Below, in pieces: positions 1 through 11,300 of a stretch of DNA of 37,974 bases. The position numbers and the translations under genes are program-made. Origin of the DNA: Gnetum montanum (lineage: Eukaryota > Streptophyta > Gnetopsida > Gnetales > Gnetaceae); assembly GCA_015680685.1 (NCBI GenBank), contig MNCI01023583.1:85023-122996 (forward strand), read 5' to 3'. How positions within the stretch are numbered: the first letter of the stretch is position 1; the number at the start of each line of letters is the position of its first letter. The notes under the pieces are model-generated. The model had not been told where the DNA came from, did not search any database, and was given only the letters and a program-made list of their open reading frames with translations.

Positions 1-1210
1 TGGCTAGATGGGAGAGTGTTGAAAAACATCAACAAGACCAAAACCTCAACTTAACAAAGGTCCATGATTAGAAAAGGGAGAAATCAACCAATCTCAAGGT
101 GGAAACATCATCTTTGCCAACACAACAAACATTAGAAGAGGTTGAGGCAAAGATCAATAAGATGTTGGAATGGATGTATCAAAAGTGTGGAGAATTTATC
201 AACATTATTGGAGATACAGTTTTGACAACCCAAGAAGCAGGATAAAACATTAGAAAAACGGAAAGAAGGGATAAGGAAAATAAGGGCTCAAATGCCGATC
301 ATATGTATGAATGTAACATATGCCTGTATGATCACCCCAAGGGCCAATGCGCAATATTGTTACATTTACAGGAGCATTGGGGAAATACTCTACATCTAGA
401 GTTCGTATGGAGATACTGTGTTCGATCACAGTGGCAACAATCCCAGTTGTGGGGGAAACCACCCTTAGACTGGATACACCCTTCATATCATCCAAACACA
501 AACGCTTATCTTGTTCAACATCCTATTTCTCCAATTGGGCCAACGTACTCTATCTCACCTCAGTACCATTCTCCTCAATACTATCAGCCCATGCCTTCAA
601 CACAGCCACCACCTTGTGCACCTTATACTCATCCTAACTTTCAACATTCTCATCCTTTCTCTCCTTCCATAGTGCCACCAATAGTTCCTAAGGTGTTTGC
701 ACCACCACAACAACCTACGAATGTTACTTGTGCTACTACTACCAACAGCAATGAGAAGCCTCCTCAACATCAAAAGCGTCCCTTTCTTTAAACATGGTCG
801 TAAGAAGGGACAACACAATTCCGAGGCCACTGCACCCTCCAACTTAGCACAAGTCCCACACTGTTGTGCACCCTTATCTTCGAACCCAATGCCTCATGTA
901 ATTTCATCAGGGCCACCAACTCATGCTCCAACAACAATACGACCCAATGAACATAGGAATGGAGAGCGACACCCTGATCCTTGAATACTATCTAACGGTC
1001 TCAAACATCATAGTGGGTCAATTCATTATCCGGGAAGTACATTGTATAAATTGCCCCACTATGCTCATTATAATCAAGTGTGTGAACCCCGATGGGGTAA
1101 GTATGGCCAAGCGCCAATACTTCCAACATGCAAGGATCCTCATATTCCATTTATTAATCCTTGCCATACTCAACCATTTAGTTAGGGGGGATACCCCCCA
1201 TTCTAATAGC
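1..1210 (+). pseudogene. decayed proline-rich, gag-like reading frame
   Basis: One frame stays open from about position 141 to 791 with a single TAA near 241, followed by a further frame-shifted proline/histidine-rich stretch to about 985. Around residues encoded at 306-345 there is C-N-I-C-x3-H-x4-C, close to a retroviral-type CCHC zinc knuckle but one residue short. Downstream (480-780) the frame is rich in Pro, Gln, Tyr, His and Ser, as in the linker of many plant gag proteins. No protease, integrase or reverse transcriptase follows. I infer a decayed gag of an unidentified LTR element. The alternative is chance low-complexity translation, and the zinc-knuckle match alone is weak. Confidence 0.35.
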
Positions 1211-2580
1211 AAATAGGATTAATAAATACTTTTTATTTTTCTTTGATTTTACAACTTTTTGTTTTTCAGTTTTTCAATTTTTCAAATTTTTTGTTTTATC
1301 TTTTTATCTTTTTGTGTTTTTGTCTTTTTTTTTTATGTTTTTATAAGTAATCTTGACTATGAATAAAACACTCATGTGGATCGTTGGTTGAGGTGTGTTC
1401 TATGTTATTAAGTTGCGAGTGATCGATTATTTGGATAGTGAGCCCATTACACCCACTCATCCATTCTACAAATAAGAGGTTTTGTTCGAGGGTACCACAG
1501 TATTCTTGACATTTTTAAAAACTTAAAATTAATTTTGTGTTCGTTGTACCTATAATGAAGAAGAATGGACCAAGAGGGAATGATTAGGATGTGACATCAA
1601 GGGGACTTGTGGATTCTCTTTGGTGACGTCTGTGGGAGTTATCATGCAATGTGGTTGTACTAAGATCCTTGTAGATCTAATGAAAAATGGGAGTAAGAGT
1701 AATAAAAAGGGCACTCAAAAATCCAATGCTGTTCTAGGGGGTCCCACTGGAAAGACATGCACCCATGCCTGAAGGTTGGCGGCTTCTCTAGATTTAGTAT
1801 TCAAAAAAAAAAAGGAGAGAAAATGAAAAAGAAAAGTGCCACAAAATAAAAGTCACTCCTCCCTTGAATAAAATGCTAAGTGATCGTACGCCTTGTTGTC
1901 ATGGTACTCCCGTAGTTGCTCATCATGGGATGAAACAATGCAATGTCACTGATTAGAGGAATGGACTTGGTCCTGATCTTGGAACAACGGGTTAATGACA
2001 CCTTAATCATGCTTTACACGCAGGATTCACTATGCCGTGGGTCAGTTACCTCATGTCCCAATCTCTATGATCCCTTCTATACTTCATCTCATCTCACTGT
2101 TTGTGTAATTGAAGCTCATGTCGTGTGTAACATAGAATTCTTACCTCATGTCGGTGATAATTACATGTGTGTGTTTTGTGGAATTAGTGCGGATTACATC
2201 TAACCCTTCTAGTGCCCATGGACACTTTAAGTGTGGTTACACAAGGGCATTATAGGTTGAAACCTACTTTGGGGAGGATCCACTTATGTAATTTTTTATA
2301 ATCTTCACTTATGACATAGCTCACACACACCATTTCTTACCCTCAGTATAATTTTAACAATTTTCTTTCCCTACTACTATCCCTTTGAATAATAATGTTC
2401 CTATGTACCATTACATAACCTTTTTCTTACCACCCAAGGTTTTATTGATAAAATCCACACCATCATCATTAATTATGCCTTTTGAATTAATGGAATTACC
2501 CTAGAACTCCTTCATAATAGCCCAATGTCCTCAGCTTACAACGTTGATTTCAAGAAAATCCTTTAAAAAATTCAGTATTT
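1211..2580. other. non-coding, repeat-derived stretch with T-rich tract
   Basis: 1221-1345 is a T-rich tract of short T runs separated by single A, C or G. 1801-1850 is A-rich. The rest has only short open frames, the longest an 86-codon frame at 1943-2203 that I do not recognise. I see no convincing gene, LTR pair or RNA gene here. It probably belongs to the same decayed element as the gag-like remnant to its left. Confidence 0.4.
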
Positions 2581-2598
2581 TTGTTGTGTCTCATGTCA

Positions 2599-3019
2599 CT
2601 AGGGTCGTGATATCGTGTACGCGATGTATCATACGCAATATCGTGTCCCTGCAACCTATAAATAGGTGACCCCCTACAACACTTAGCATCATTTTTGCCA
2701 TTCATACGGGGGAGTTTTTGAATTTTTTCTCTACGACTTGCGATTGAGTGACTCTTGCTTTTCTAACTATATCTCGCTTGTTGGTACTCCGATTTTAATT
2801 CCGTTTGAACCTACTTGAACCCGGAGTGTTCAGCTTAGTCGTGGGGGAGGCACATCTACCAAAAAGTACCTAACTTTTTTGGAATTTATCATCGCCCAAA
2901 GGACATCATTTAGGGTAATTAACTATAACACTTAGAATAATTGTGCCTAAAAATCATTTAATCCCTAGGTATACCGAGAAACTAAAAATTGGAAACCACC
3001 TAAGTCATAGGACTCATCA
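2599..3019 (+). repeat. LTR-like segment with palindromic promoter module (divergent type)
   Basis: The segment has a GATATC-type palindrome cluster (2607-2645), a TATAAATA box at 2657-2664, and ends in GGACTCATCA at 3019. CTCATCA is the terminal motif of the other family LTRs in this window. After the TATA box its sequence does not resemble those LTRs, and no AATAAA lies about 180 bases downstream. Internal sequence of copy A starts right after it, so it sits where A's 5' LTR should be, yet it does not match A's 3' LTR. It may be a recombinant LTR or that of a sister subfamily. The left boundary is uncertain, and a TGAT occurs near 2545. Confidence 0.45.
2607..2664 (+). promoter_or_regulatory. 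palindrome cluster plus TATA box
   Basis: CGTGATATCGTG, ACGCGATGTATCATACGC and AATATCGTG lie in tandem, followed by TATAAATA at 2657-2664. The arrangement matches the upstream part of the family LTR promoters seen elsewhere in the window. Confidence 0.6.
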
Positions 3020-3110
3020 TTACAATCTTTCAGGCAATATCACATGAAGATAAAATGAGATCATTAATTAAGGCAAGAAGTAAGGTATAACCTAACTTCA
3101 AAAACAACCT

Positions 3111-3142
3111 TACTAACGCTTGACCTCGTGTGATTGCAGATG
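3111..3142 (+). promoter_or_regulatory. putative branch site and 3' splice site at start codon
   Basis: TACTAAC at 3111-3117 is a consensus-like branch site. It lies 22-23 bases before TTGCAG, whose AG ends at 3139, and ATG follows at 3140. Copy C on the other strand has the same layout (CTAAC, about 24 bases, ATTATAG then ATG). The 5' splice site of copy A is not obvious; a GTAAGG at 3080 would give an intron of only 60 bases. Confidence 0.45.
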
Positions 3143-5925
3143 GCCTTGAAACGTGGACAACAGGAAGCTCCTTCTCAAGGTGGAAGCAAATGACCTCAGA
3201 GAGGTGGTAGACAGGATCTTGCCGGACAACATGCAGAATAGGAGGAACAATCATTTAGCATTCATCAAGAAGATCCTCCTACCGTACAGTCTTGGCAGGT
3301 AGAAGGAGGAGCTGCTGTAGCGCCTGAACAGGGACAACAGCTCATGTTGCCCCAAGATTGTGTTTAGGCCATCCACAAGAAGTCCACATTCGTTGCGGTG
3401 ATTATGAAATTAAACTTTGAATCATTTGCAGAGTTCGCTCTTGAGGCTATTAGGGATCACCTTAAAGGATCTCCCTTATGGCCTATCCTCTCTAAAAGCA
3501 GTGCCTGGTACCTAGGAGAGGCGTATCAATTTTGGCACAATAGGGAGCAAGGCACCACTGTCAATATTTGTGGTGTGATAGTTGACTTCTCTGCGCAAGC
3601 CATTTCAAAAGTGTTAAACCTTCTGAATATAGGGCCCAAAGTTGCTTAGTTATCCACCCATTCATACCCCAATGTGTGAAAGGATTGTTTGGAAAGGGCT
3701 TATGGCAAAGATAAAACATTTGGTGAGTTGACAATGGAAGAGAGGATTTACTTCAAAATTGGAACATATCAACTCTTCCCTAAAAAGGGCCTAAAAATAA
3801 TATCAACGTATGTGGCTAGAGGATGTGTAGTGCTGATGGAAAAGGTTAACGCTAACCTGCCCCATCTATATTTAATAGAGTTCCTGAGGCAATTCGAGGA
3901 ATGAAAGACAGGGAAAATGGCACTACATTTCCCTTGTCTTATCAGAAAGCTTTGCTGATGTGCTAGTATTCAGGGGTACACCAATGATGTCCTCCGCAAA
4001 GCCCAAACTACTTCATATGCTGAATTGCTAAAGGCGCTAGTTCCAAGGAAAAGCACTGGTGAAGAACTGGGATCAGAACAAGAAGAAGAATAGATGGTTG
4101 GACCAACTGCAACTCAACTCGCAGGACCCAGCCAACCTCCAAGCACGGGTCCTAGCCAACACTAGGAAGCAGGGCCTAGCATAGGCCAGGATCAATAGCC
4201 ACCACAAGACTACAGACTGTCGATGAGCCATCTCAGGGTCATTGCTGAGATGGTCAGTTGGGGAAGCCATGATGACACAAACCTCTTCTGCGTCATCGAT
4301 GATGCCATTCAGCCTACTATTTTTTTGGATCACACAAGGGGGGAAGTATCTATTCACACAGGAGGATGGGAAAGTAGATGATCACAACAGATCTCAGGAA
4401 ATGTGGCATCTTTCCAGGTGTAATTAGAAATTAGTGAAGGGGCCACTGTGGTGGTCATGCAACACCAAAATGTCTCGGGAGCTGTAGAAGTGGTCACAAA
4501 CCACATCAAAGAATCCTTCAACATACCTGTTGTGCCACCGGCAGATCTCACAGGAGCACGGGATGCTTGAACTTTGGCCGGAACCTCAATGACTCCTGTA
4601 GAACATGAGGATGTGCTTGATCGATTACTTCAAACAGGGCAAGTAATGATGTCCCTGTTTGACATCCCTCAGGATGTTACAGCAATTTAGTCAGACCTCA
4701 TTTCCACAAAGGGGAAGCTGGTCTTAACAGAAGTGAGGGTTGAGCATGCTGAAGCTAAGGTGCATAAACTACAAGAGCAGCTCGTGGCCTTACAAGCAAC
4801 ACAACGGGACCCTCTGCAATTTGTTCTCGTAGACTAGCTAGATAATTTTAGAATTGAGCAACTAACCAAGCTAATAGTGGAGAATAAAAAGGTGATTAAT
4901 GAAAAAGAGAAGGCTATTTTGGATGCCTTCACAGCATAGGCGCAAACTCATACGCATCTTAAGGCACTCAAGGCCTTACAAGAAGAAAATAAGTAGTTGG
5001 TTGCAAACAACCTTTGGTTGACCATTGTAGAAAGCAAAAGAATGTTCTCGATGAACACTTTCATCAATTATGAGAGTAATTCATCTGGGTCAACTGACAC
5101 ATAAGCCATTTAGCTAGAGAAAATCGAACCCTCTCAATGGAGGAGGTATGCGCTATTCGTCAACAGTCAGCTATTGAGTTAAGTGCATGGCAAAATGAGG
5201 CTAAACAACATGAGAAGCTGAAGGAGCACTTCCGCGATCAGGTGGGGATGTATAAATAGATCCTTGAAAAGGAGATCCATATGGCCAAGGCCCAAATCAA
5301 CACTATCAGTGCTCAACACATTGACTGGTGGGCCATATTGGACACATATGCCTTCACCCACCAAGTGGAAGTTAAGAGCCGGGACCTACAGATTCAAGAT
5401 CTGACAGAGTACATGGAGTTGGAAAATTTGAGGTATGCCAACCTTGCCATGTTAATAATAGGATGCCTGAGGACAGAGCTTGAGTAGCAGGTAGCAACCA
5501 CCCACATCAAATATGAAGCAGAATTTGCAGAGTGTAAGAAGCTGTTGGAAAATCTGGAAGTTGCAAATTCTGAACTTGAGGTGGTAAAATCCAGCTACCA
5601 AGGACAGAAAGGTGTCACAACAGACTTGGCTCGACGATTAGTAGATTTTTAGAAGTACAAGGATAAAGCTAGAGCCTATGAGGAGGAATGACAGGTGTTC
5701 GTAGCTTGGTATGTCAAGGCCAATCAAATGTTTCTACAACTACCCTGTTCATGGGAAGTGCTGACTTCGTCAAATGTTGGAACATTAGCATGGATGGCAC
5801 AAGACCCTCGAACCGAAGAGGAGAAGCTCTAGGCCATACTTCAATGCCATCAAGCCTCAAAGCTTGGAGCACAAGAAAAAGGGAAAGCGCCAATGGAGGA
5901 GCCATTGCCACTAGAAACTACATGA
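3140..5925 (+). pseudogene. copy A coiled-coil gag-like protein, decayed
   Basis: Conceptual product of about 920 residues. It has a basic, Gln-rich N-terminus, then a globular region (3398-3900) with the pattern L-N-F, S-P-L-W-P-I, W-Y-L-G-E-x-Y and V-D-F-S-x-Q-A-I. The last part resembles the Pfam putative plant transposon protein domain (recalled, not searched). A Pro/Gln linker follows (4090-4200). The segment from about 4440 contains V-M-Q-H-Q and N-H-I-K-E, and a long coiled coil rich in Glu, Lys, Leu and Gln spans 4730-5690. I count about 24 in-frame stops: about 15 TAG, 7 TGA and 2 TAA. One frameshift lies near 5105. Copies B and C align in frame with it, so this was once a real protein. 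Function is unknown; a capsid-like role is inference only. Confidence 0.65.
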
Positions 5926-6089
5926 GTTTCAAAATTTTTGTAGTTGTAGCATCTTTTTGTGTTTTGTCTTTATTTTTTCTTCTTCTCACATTACGGCATA
6001 GTCCCATTCTCACCATCCAATAATCCCATACCTATCCACTGTGTAATAACTGTAACTCGAGGATGAGTTTTCATTCAGTCGTGGGGGTA

Positions 6090-6913
6090 TGATAAGTCGC
6101 ATTTTGGGCGACTGCGATATCGCGTACGCAATATCGCATGCTTAATTGCGATATTGCATACACGATATTGTAGCCTGCTGCTAGTTCTATAAATAAGAGG
6201 TAGCTTTCCCAGTTTTAGGCACTTAGATTTAGACCCTTAGCTAGACTCTTGCAGTTTTATCATTCCAGAGTTAGAATATTTCCCAGTGTATGCCCACAGT
6301 ATGGTGAATGTAATTGTACAACATCCTTATTTGAGTGTGACGTACTTGTACATGCACATGACCAGAAATAAAGATTGGGATTACTTCATCATTGCAGCAT
6401 TCACTTATTTTAATCATTTAATTAATTGTTATTTACTGCTTTCCTAGTTAATATCTTCTCATCCTTATCTCATGTTAAAATGTGGAATGAGTACGATTGA
6501 TTACGAGCATTTAAGTGTGACTACTTGTAACCCAGTAGTGTACCTAGGATTTGTGCTTGGTAATCCTAGTGGTAGTTGTGCACGAAGTCCAAGATGTGTA
6601 TGGATAATCAAGGAACGGATGCTCATCGCACTTAGGCTAGTTAGATTCTCTCACCCTTTCTCCCTTAGCTTAGATAATATTACTTTTCATTGCCTTCAAG
6701 AGTAGCATTAGATTAGAAACCCATCATACACCTCACTCTGGACTAAACCATACGTGACAAAGCTAATACTAGTCCAGGTGGGAAGATAGCAAACTGCAAC
6801 CTAAGGCTAACTGTCTAGATGCCACAACTAGTCCGTCTATGGAGTTCGACCGGATCGCGCGTGTAATACACATATTCGTATGGTTGAGTGTAGGGGTACC
6901 TCGCCACTCATCA
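6090..6913 (+). repeat. 3' LTR of copy A
   Basis: 824 bp, starting TGATAAGTCGC directly after a purine-rich GTGGGGGTA and ending CACTCATCA. It contains a palindrome cluster (6114-6170), TATAAATA at 6188-6195 and AATAAA at 6367-6372, 179 bases after the TATA box. A set of degenerate mini-repeats around 6525-6575 contains GTAACCCAGTAGTG and GGTAATCCTAGTGG. The solo LTR at 15685-16559 confirms the TGAT start and CTCATCA end. The LTR end abuts open-reading-frame sequence of copy B at 6914. Confidence 0.8.
6114..6195 (+). promoter_or_regulatory. palindrome cluster plus TATA box
   Basis: GCGATATCGCG, ACGCAATATCGC, ATTGCGATATTGC and ACACGATATTG follow each other within 57 bases. Together they approximate two copies of GCGATATCGC, four bases, GCGATATCGC. 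TATAAATA is at 6188-6195. Several CpG sites have changed to TG or CA. Confidence 0.65.
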
Positions 6914-8025
6914 GGAGTTAAGTCTATAATGGTCAATGTGATTGTAGAATTGAATTTTGGACCTTCCCTAATATTCACACCTTAGGAAGTATGAGAATAA
7001 TTATAGGCATCACCATCCTAGCTAGCCATCTCTACCAACAATGAATGTTATTTAGGAAAGGTTTATCAATTTTGACATAATAGAGAAGAAGATGTCACAA
7101 TAAAAATTGAAGTTACTATGCCATATTTAGTGGAAGTTATTGCCATAGCACTAGGCCTACCAAACATTAACACAACAATAATTTCAATTTCCACTTGCTT
7201 AGATGCACCAACCCATAAATTATGACATCAGAGAGGTTATGAAAACGAGAAGAAAGTCTATGATTCCTTGTCATTGTTAGAGAAGGTCTATTTAAAAATA
7301 GGAACTATTATTTATATTCAATTATTAGGCTCAATAGAATATCTAGATATGCAACCCAAGGTAGTGCCATCCTTAGTGAAAAATATCACATAAATTTGAC
7401 ATACATTTTTTTCCTAAAAATAAAGTGCAAATTCAAAAAAATTAGAAAAGCTAATACTACCATTTCTTTGCTTGATTAGAAAGCTATGTAGGAGAGTTGG
7501 GACTTTGGGATATATAAATGACATTGTTAGAAGGGCTTAGAATGTGTTCTATGCTAAGATGATAAAACTAGTGCCTAGAAAGAAGGATCAAATAGGAGAA
7601 TTATGAAGCATACTAGTAGGGACAATTCCATCAATAGAGACAATTCCACTAATAGAAGCATGTGGTGCATTTCTAAGGACTTGTGTTCTAGCAAAAGAAC
7701 CAAGGAATTATAGGTCCATTATGAGTCATCTACAAGAGTTAGCAAAAACTATCAATTAGGAAACTAGAGATGTAGCTAAAATTTTCAAAGCCAAATAAGA
7801 TTAACCAAAAGATTCATTAGATCCCATCAGAGGATAAATCATAGCAAATGTCTCATAAGATGACTAGAATGCACAAATTTCTAGAAATGTTGCTACATTC
7901 CATGTAAAATTAAAGACTGAAAAAGGTGCAACTGGAGTGGCTATGCAACATGATATGGAGCAAGGAGCTACTAAGTTGGTTACAAACCATATCAAGGAAG
8001 TTCTTAATGTTCCTATAGTACTTTC
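6914..8025 (+). pseudogene. copy B coiled-coil gag-like protein, 5' part
   Basis: The segment aligns in frame with copy A from about residue 83 (L-N-F at 6950-6958) through V-I-A-I-A-L-G-L (near 7135-7160), L-I-R-K-L-C (near 7475) and M-Q-H-D (near 7946). It starts exactly after the end of copy A's 3' LTR, so the N-terminal 80 or so codons and any 5' LTR are missing here. It has many in-frame stops, mostly TAG. It is cut at 8025 by the copia insertion and resumes at 12467. This is the most decayed of the three copies. Confidence 0.6.
8021..8025 (+). repeat. copia target site duplication, left copy
   Basis: CTTTC immediately before the 5' LTR. The same five bases follow the 3' LTR at 12462-12466. 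Confidence 0.85.
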
Positions 8026-8353
8026 TATTAGAGTACTGTGTTGTGACCCAAATTCTATTTTTGATCCAATTGTATCTTTGTAGTCCCTGGAAGTTGAAGG
8101 GTCGCAAGGTAGCCACACCTAATTGTTCATTAGCTCACCATTGGACTACCCACTTGCATCCACATTGTTTCTTTCCATTTTAAGTAGTCACCCTTTTCAC
8201 TCCCCTTTTGTACTCAATCTTTGAGAAAATAAATTACTCTCTATTTCCACCTATGGTTTTTTATCCCAATTTGGGATTTCCATGAAAATTCTATGTGTTA
8301 TTGTCTTGATTTCTTTTGCCTATCACGTTTGTTAATTTTTATTTTTTTCTTCA
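8026..8353 (+). repeat. copia 5' LTR
   Basis: 328 bp, same length as the 3' LTR. It begins TATTAGAG where the 3' LTR has TGTTAGAG, so the terminal TG has mutated. It ends TTCTTCA. No strong TATA box is visible. Confidence 0.9.
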
Positions 8354-8356
8354 AAT

Positions 8357-8370
8357 TGGTATCAAAGCCA
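8357..8370 (+). promoter_or_regulatory. copia primer binding site
   Basis: TGGTATCAAAGCCA lies three bases after the 5' LTR. It matches the usual plant TGGTATCAGAGC site (complement of the 3' end of initiator Met tRNA) with one change. Confidence 0.85.
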
Positions 8371-8382
8371 AGTTTGATCTTA

Positions 8383-11300
8383 ATGATGGCAACTATGAAA
8401 TATGATATTCTACTTTTGGATCACAACACCAAATTTTTGCTATGGCAAGTCAAGATGTGGGTTGTGCTTGCACAGAAGGATTTGGATAATGCACTATTGG
8501 GGTTTGATATGATGTTGTCTTCTTGGACACTAGAGGAAAAAAAACATAAGGATCGAAAGGCCCTATCTCAAATTCATCTTCATCTATCAAATCAAAATTT
8601 GCAGGATGTTTTGAAGGAGAAAACCACCACTGCATTGTGGTTAAAATTCAAGTAGTTGTGTATGACAAAAAGTCTAACTAGCAAGCTACACCTAAAGCAA
8701 TGATTGTATTCTCACCATATGACAGAAGGTATGTATATTGAAGATCACTTAACTATTTTTAAGAAAATAGCATCTAATCTAGAGAATATGGAGGCTAAGT
8801 ACGATGAAGAAGATTTAGGGTTGATCCTATTGTGTTCATTGCCTTCTTCATATATGACTTTCAAAGATATCGTATTGTATAGTTGGTATTCTCTCACTCT
8901 AGATGAAGTTTATGATGCTTTGTTCTCTAAGGAGAAAATAAAACATCATGTGGTTGGATTAGAGACTCAGGTAGAGGGCCTTGTTATTAGAGGGAGGACA
9001 TAGGAAAGGAATTCTAGTGGTGCTAAGAAGGGTAGATCAAAATCTAAACATAGAGACAAAACTTGTAATTGCTACAAGAAGAAGGAGCACATCAAATCTG
9101 AATGCTACAAGTTATAGAATAAGAATAAGAAAGCTAGTACTAATCAAAAGGGAAAACAACTAAAAAATTCTAGTGAAGCTAATGTTGCTAAAGATGCATA
9201 TAGTGATGGGGAATTCCTAGTTATTTCTAATAGTCACTCCAAATCTTGTGAGGATTAGATTCTTGATTCAACTTGCACAATTTTGTATGTGTCCTAATTG
9301 GGACTAGTTCACAACATATGAAATAGTGTCGAAGGGTGCTATGACAATGGGAAATAATGCCTATTGTAAGATAACCAATATTGGAACAATCAAAATTAAA
9401 ATGTTTAATGGTGTTGTCAAAACACTTGGTGATGTGAGACATGTCCCAGATCTAAAGCATAATCTCATTTCTTTGAATGTCCTTGATTCAAATGGGTACA
9501 AGTACACTAGTAAAGATGAAGTCCTAAAGGTTAGCAAAGGTGCTCTTGTTGTGATGAAAGGGAAAAAAAGGTCTACCAAGCTATATGTCTTTCTATGGTT
9601 ACAAGTGATGTAGCTATCACTACTCCTTCCTTATCAAATGGTGATGTTACTAGACTATGGCATATGCATCTTAAACATATGAGTGAGAATGAAATGGCTA
9701 AACTAAATAGAAGAAGATTTCTAGATGGATAGAGCATTAGTAAATTGGAATTTTGTGAGCACTACATTTTTGGAAATTAGAAGAGAGCTAATTTCAGCAA
9801 AGGCATTCACAACACAAAGGGGACACTTGATTATATACATTCTGATCTCTAGGGACCATCATTAATGACTTCTCCAAAAACATTTTGGGTGTTCTTCTTG
9901 AAGCAAATGAGTGATGTGTTTGCTACATTCAAGTAATGAAAGACTATGATTGAGAAGTAGATAGGGAAGTAGACAAAGCATCTCTGCACTGATCATGGCT
10001 TCAAGCTTTGTTCTAATAAGTTCAATGCTTTATGCAAGACAGAAGGAATTTTGAGGCACCTAAGAGTTCTTGGTACTCCATAGTAAAACAATGTGGTAGA
10101 GCGAATGAACAGCACTTTGATGGAGAAAGTATGTTTTATGCTCTCCAACTTTGGTTCACCTAAGTCATTTTGGGCTGAAGCTGCTACTACAGCTTGTTTT
10201 CTTGTTAACCACTCTCCCTCAACTGCTATTGGCAAAAAGACTCCATAAGAGGTATGCTTTGGTGCTCCTATTAATTATTTAGATTTGAAGATATTTGGAT
10301 TTCCTGCATATGCTCATGTTGATAATGGAAAGCTGGAACCTAGATCAAGAAAATGTATCTTTCTTGGTTATAGGTCTAGTGTTAAAGGATATAAGCTATG
10401 ATGTTTAGAAACCAATAAATTCATAATTAGTAGAAATGTTATTTTTGATGAAACTACTATGCTTCATGACTTATCTTCTAGAGATTCTTTTGATTCAAAT
10501 CAACAAAAGTCAAATGGATAAGTGGAGTTTGAGATTGGATTAGAATCTACACTAGAGTCTATATCTCTCCCTAGCTTAGAGATGTAGGGTGGTACTATTT
10601 CATCATCATCACCACCACCACCACAGTATGCTATTGCTAAAGATAGACCCAGAAGAGATATTAGACCTTCACGAAGATATGCTAAAGCTAACCTGGTAGC
10701 TTATGCTCTAAATGTGGTTAAAGGTATTGTTTCCAGTGAAGAACATTCCACCTATTCAAAGGTAGTTAGTTGTGATAACTCTAGGAGTTGGATGATTGCC
10801 ATGTAGGAGGAGATAGAATTGCTTCATAAGAATGACACATAGGACTTAGTGAAATTACGCAAGGGTAAGAAAGTTATTCATTGTAAATGGATGTTCAAAA
10901 GAAAAGAAGGCACACCAGGAGTTGAAGAAGAAAGGTATAAGAAGAGGCTGGTTGCAAAAGGTTACAATTAGGTTCCAAGCGTTGACTTCACAAATGTGTT
11001 TTCTCTAGTTGTAAAGCATAGTTCAATTCAAGTATTTCTTGGTATTGTGCCCATGCATGATTTTAAGCTTGAACAGTTGAATGTGAAGACAACTTTCCTA
11101 CATGGAGAACTCAAGGAGAATATCTACATGCAACAACCATATGGATTTATAGTTTCAGGAAAAGAAGACTATGTGTGCTTACTAAAAAGGTCTCTTTATG
11201 GCCTAAAACAGTCACCTAGACAATCGTATAAGAGGTTTGACTCGTTTATGCTCACTCATGATTTCAAAAGAAGCAATTATGATAGTTGTGTTTATTTCAA

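Larger units (their letters stand above)
3020..6089 (+). mobile_element. copy A internal region, palindrome-LTR family
   Basis: The region consists of a leader (3020-3139), one long decayed ORF (3140 to about 5925), then a short tail ending in a purine-rich tract GTGGGGGTA just before the 3' LTR at 6090, which is a plausible polypurine tract. No reverse transcriptase, RNase H, integrase or protease motif is visible. It therefore looks like a non-autonomous, gag-only or LARD-type LTR element that would need proteins from another element. Its left end is unresolved because the LTR-like piece at 2599-3019 does not match the 3' LTR. Confidence 0.65.

Noticed and set aside
1943-2203. 86-codon plus-strand frame
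   Set aside because: No recognisable domain, no splice or regulatory context, and a length that is expected by chance in this sequence.
3140-5925. Alternative genetic code or programmed readthrough of TAG
   Set aside because: TAG stops occur in unrelated elements at positions where relatives have Gln or Trp. They come with frameshifts, TGA and TAA, and a mutated RT active site. Decay explains them better.
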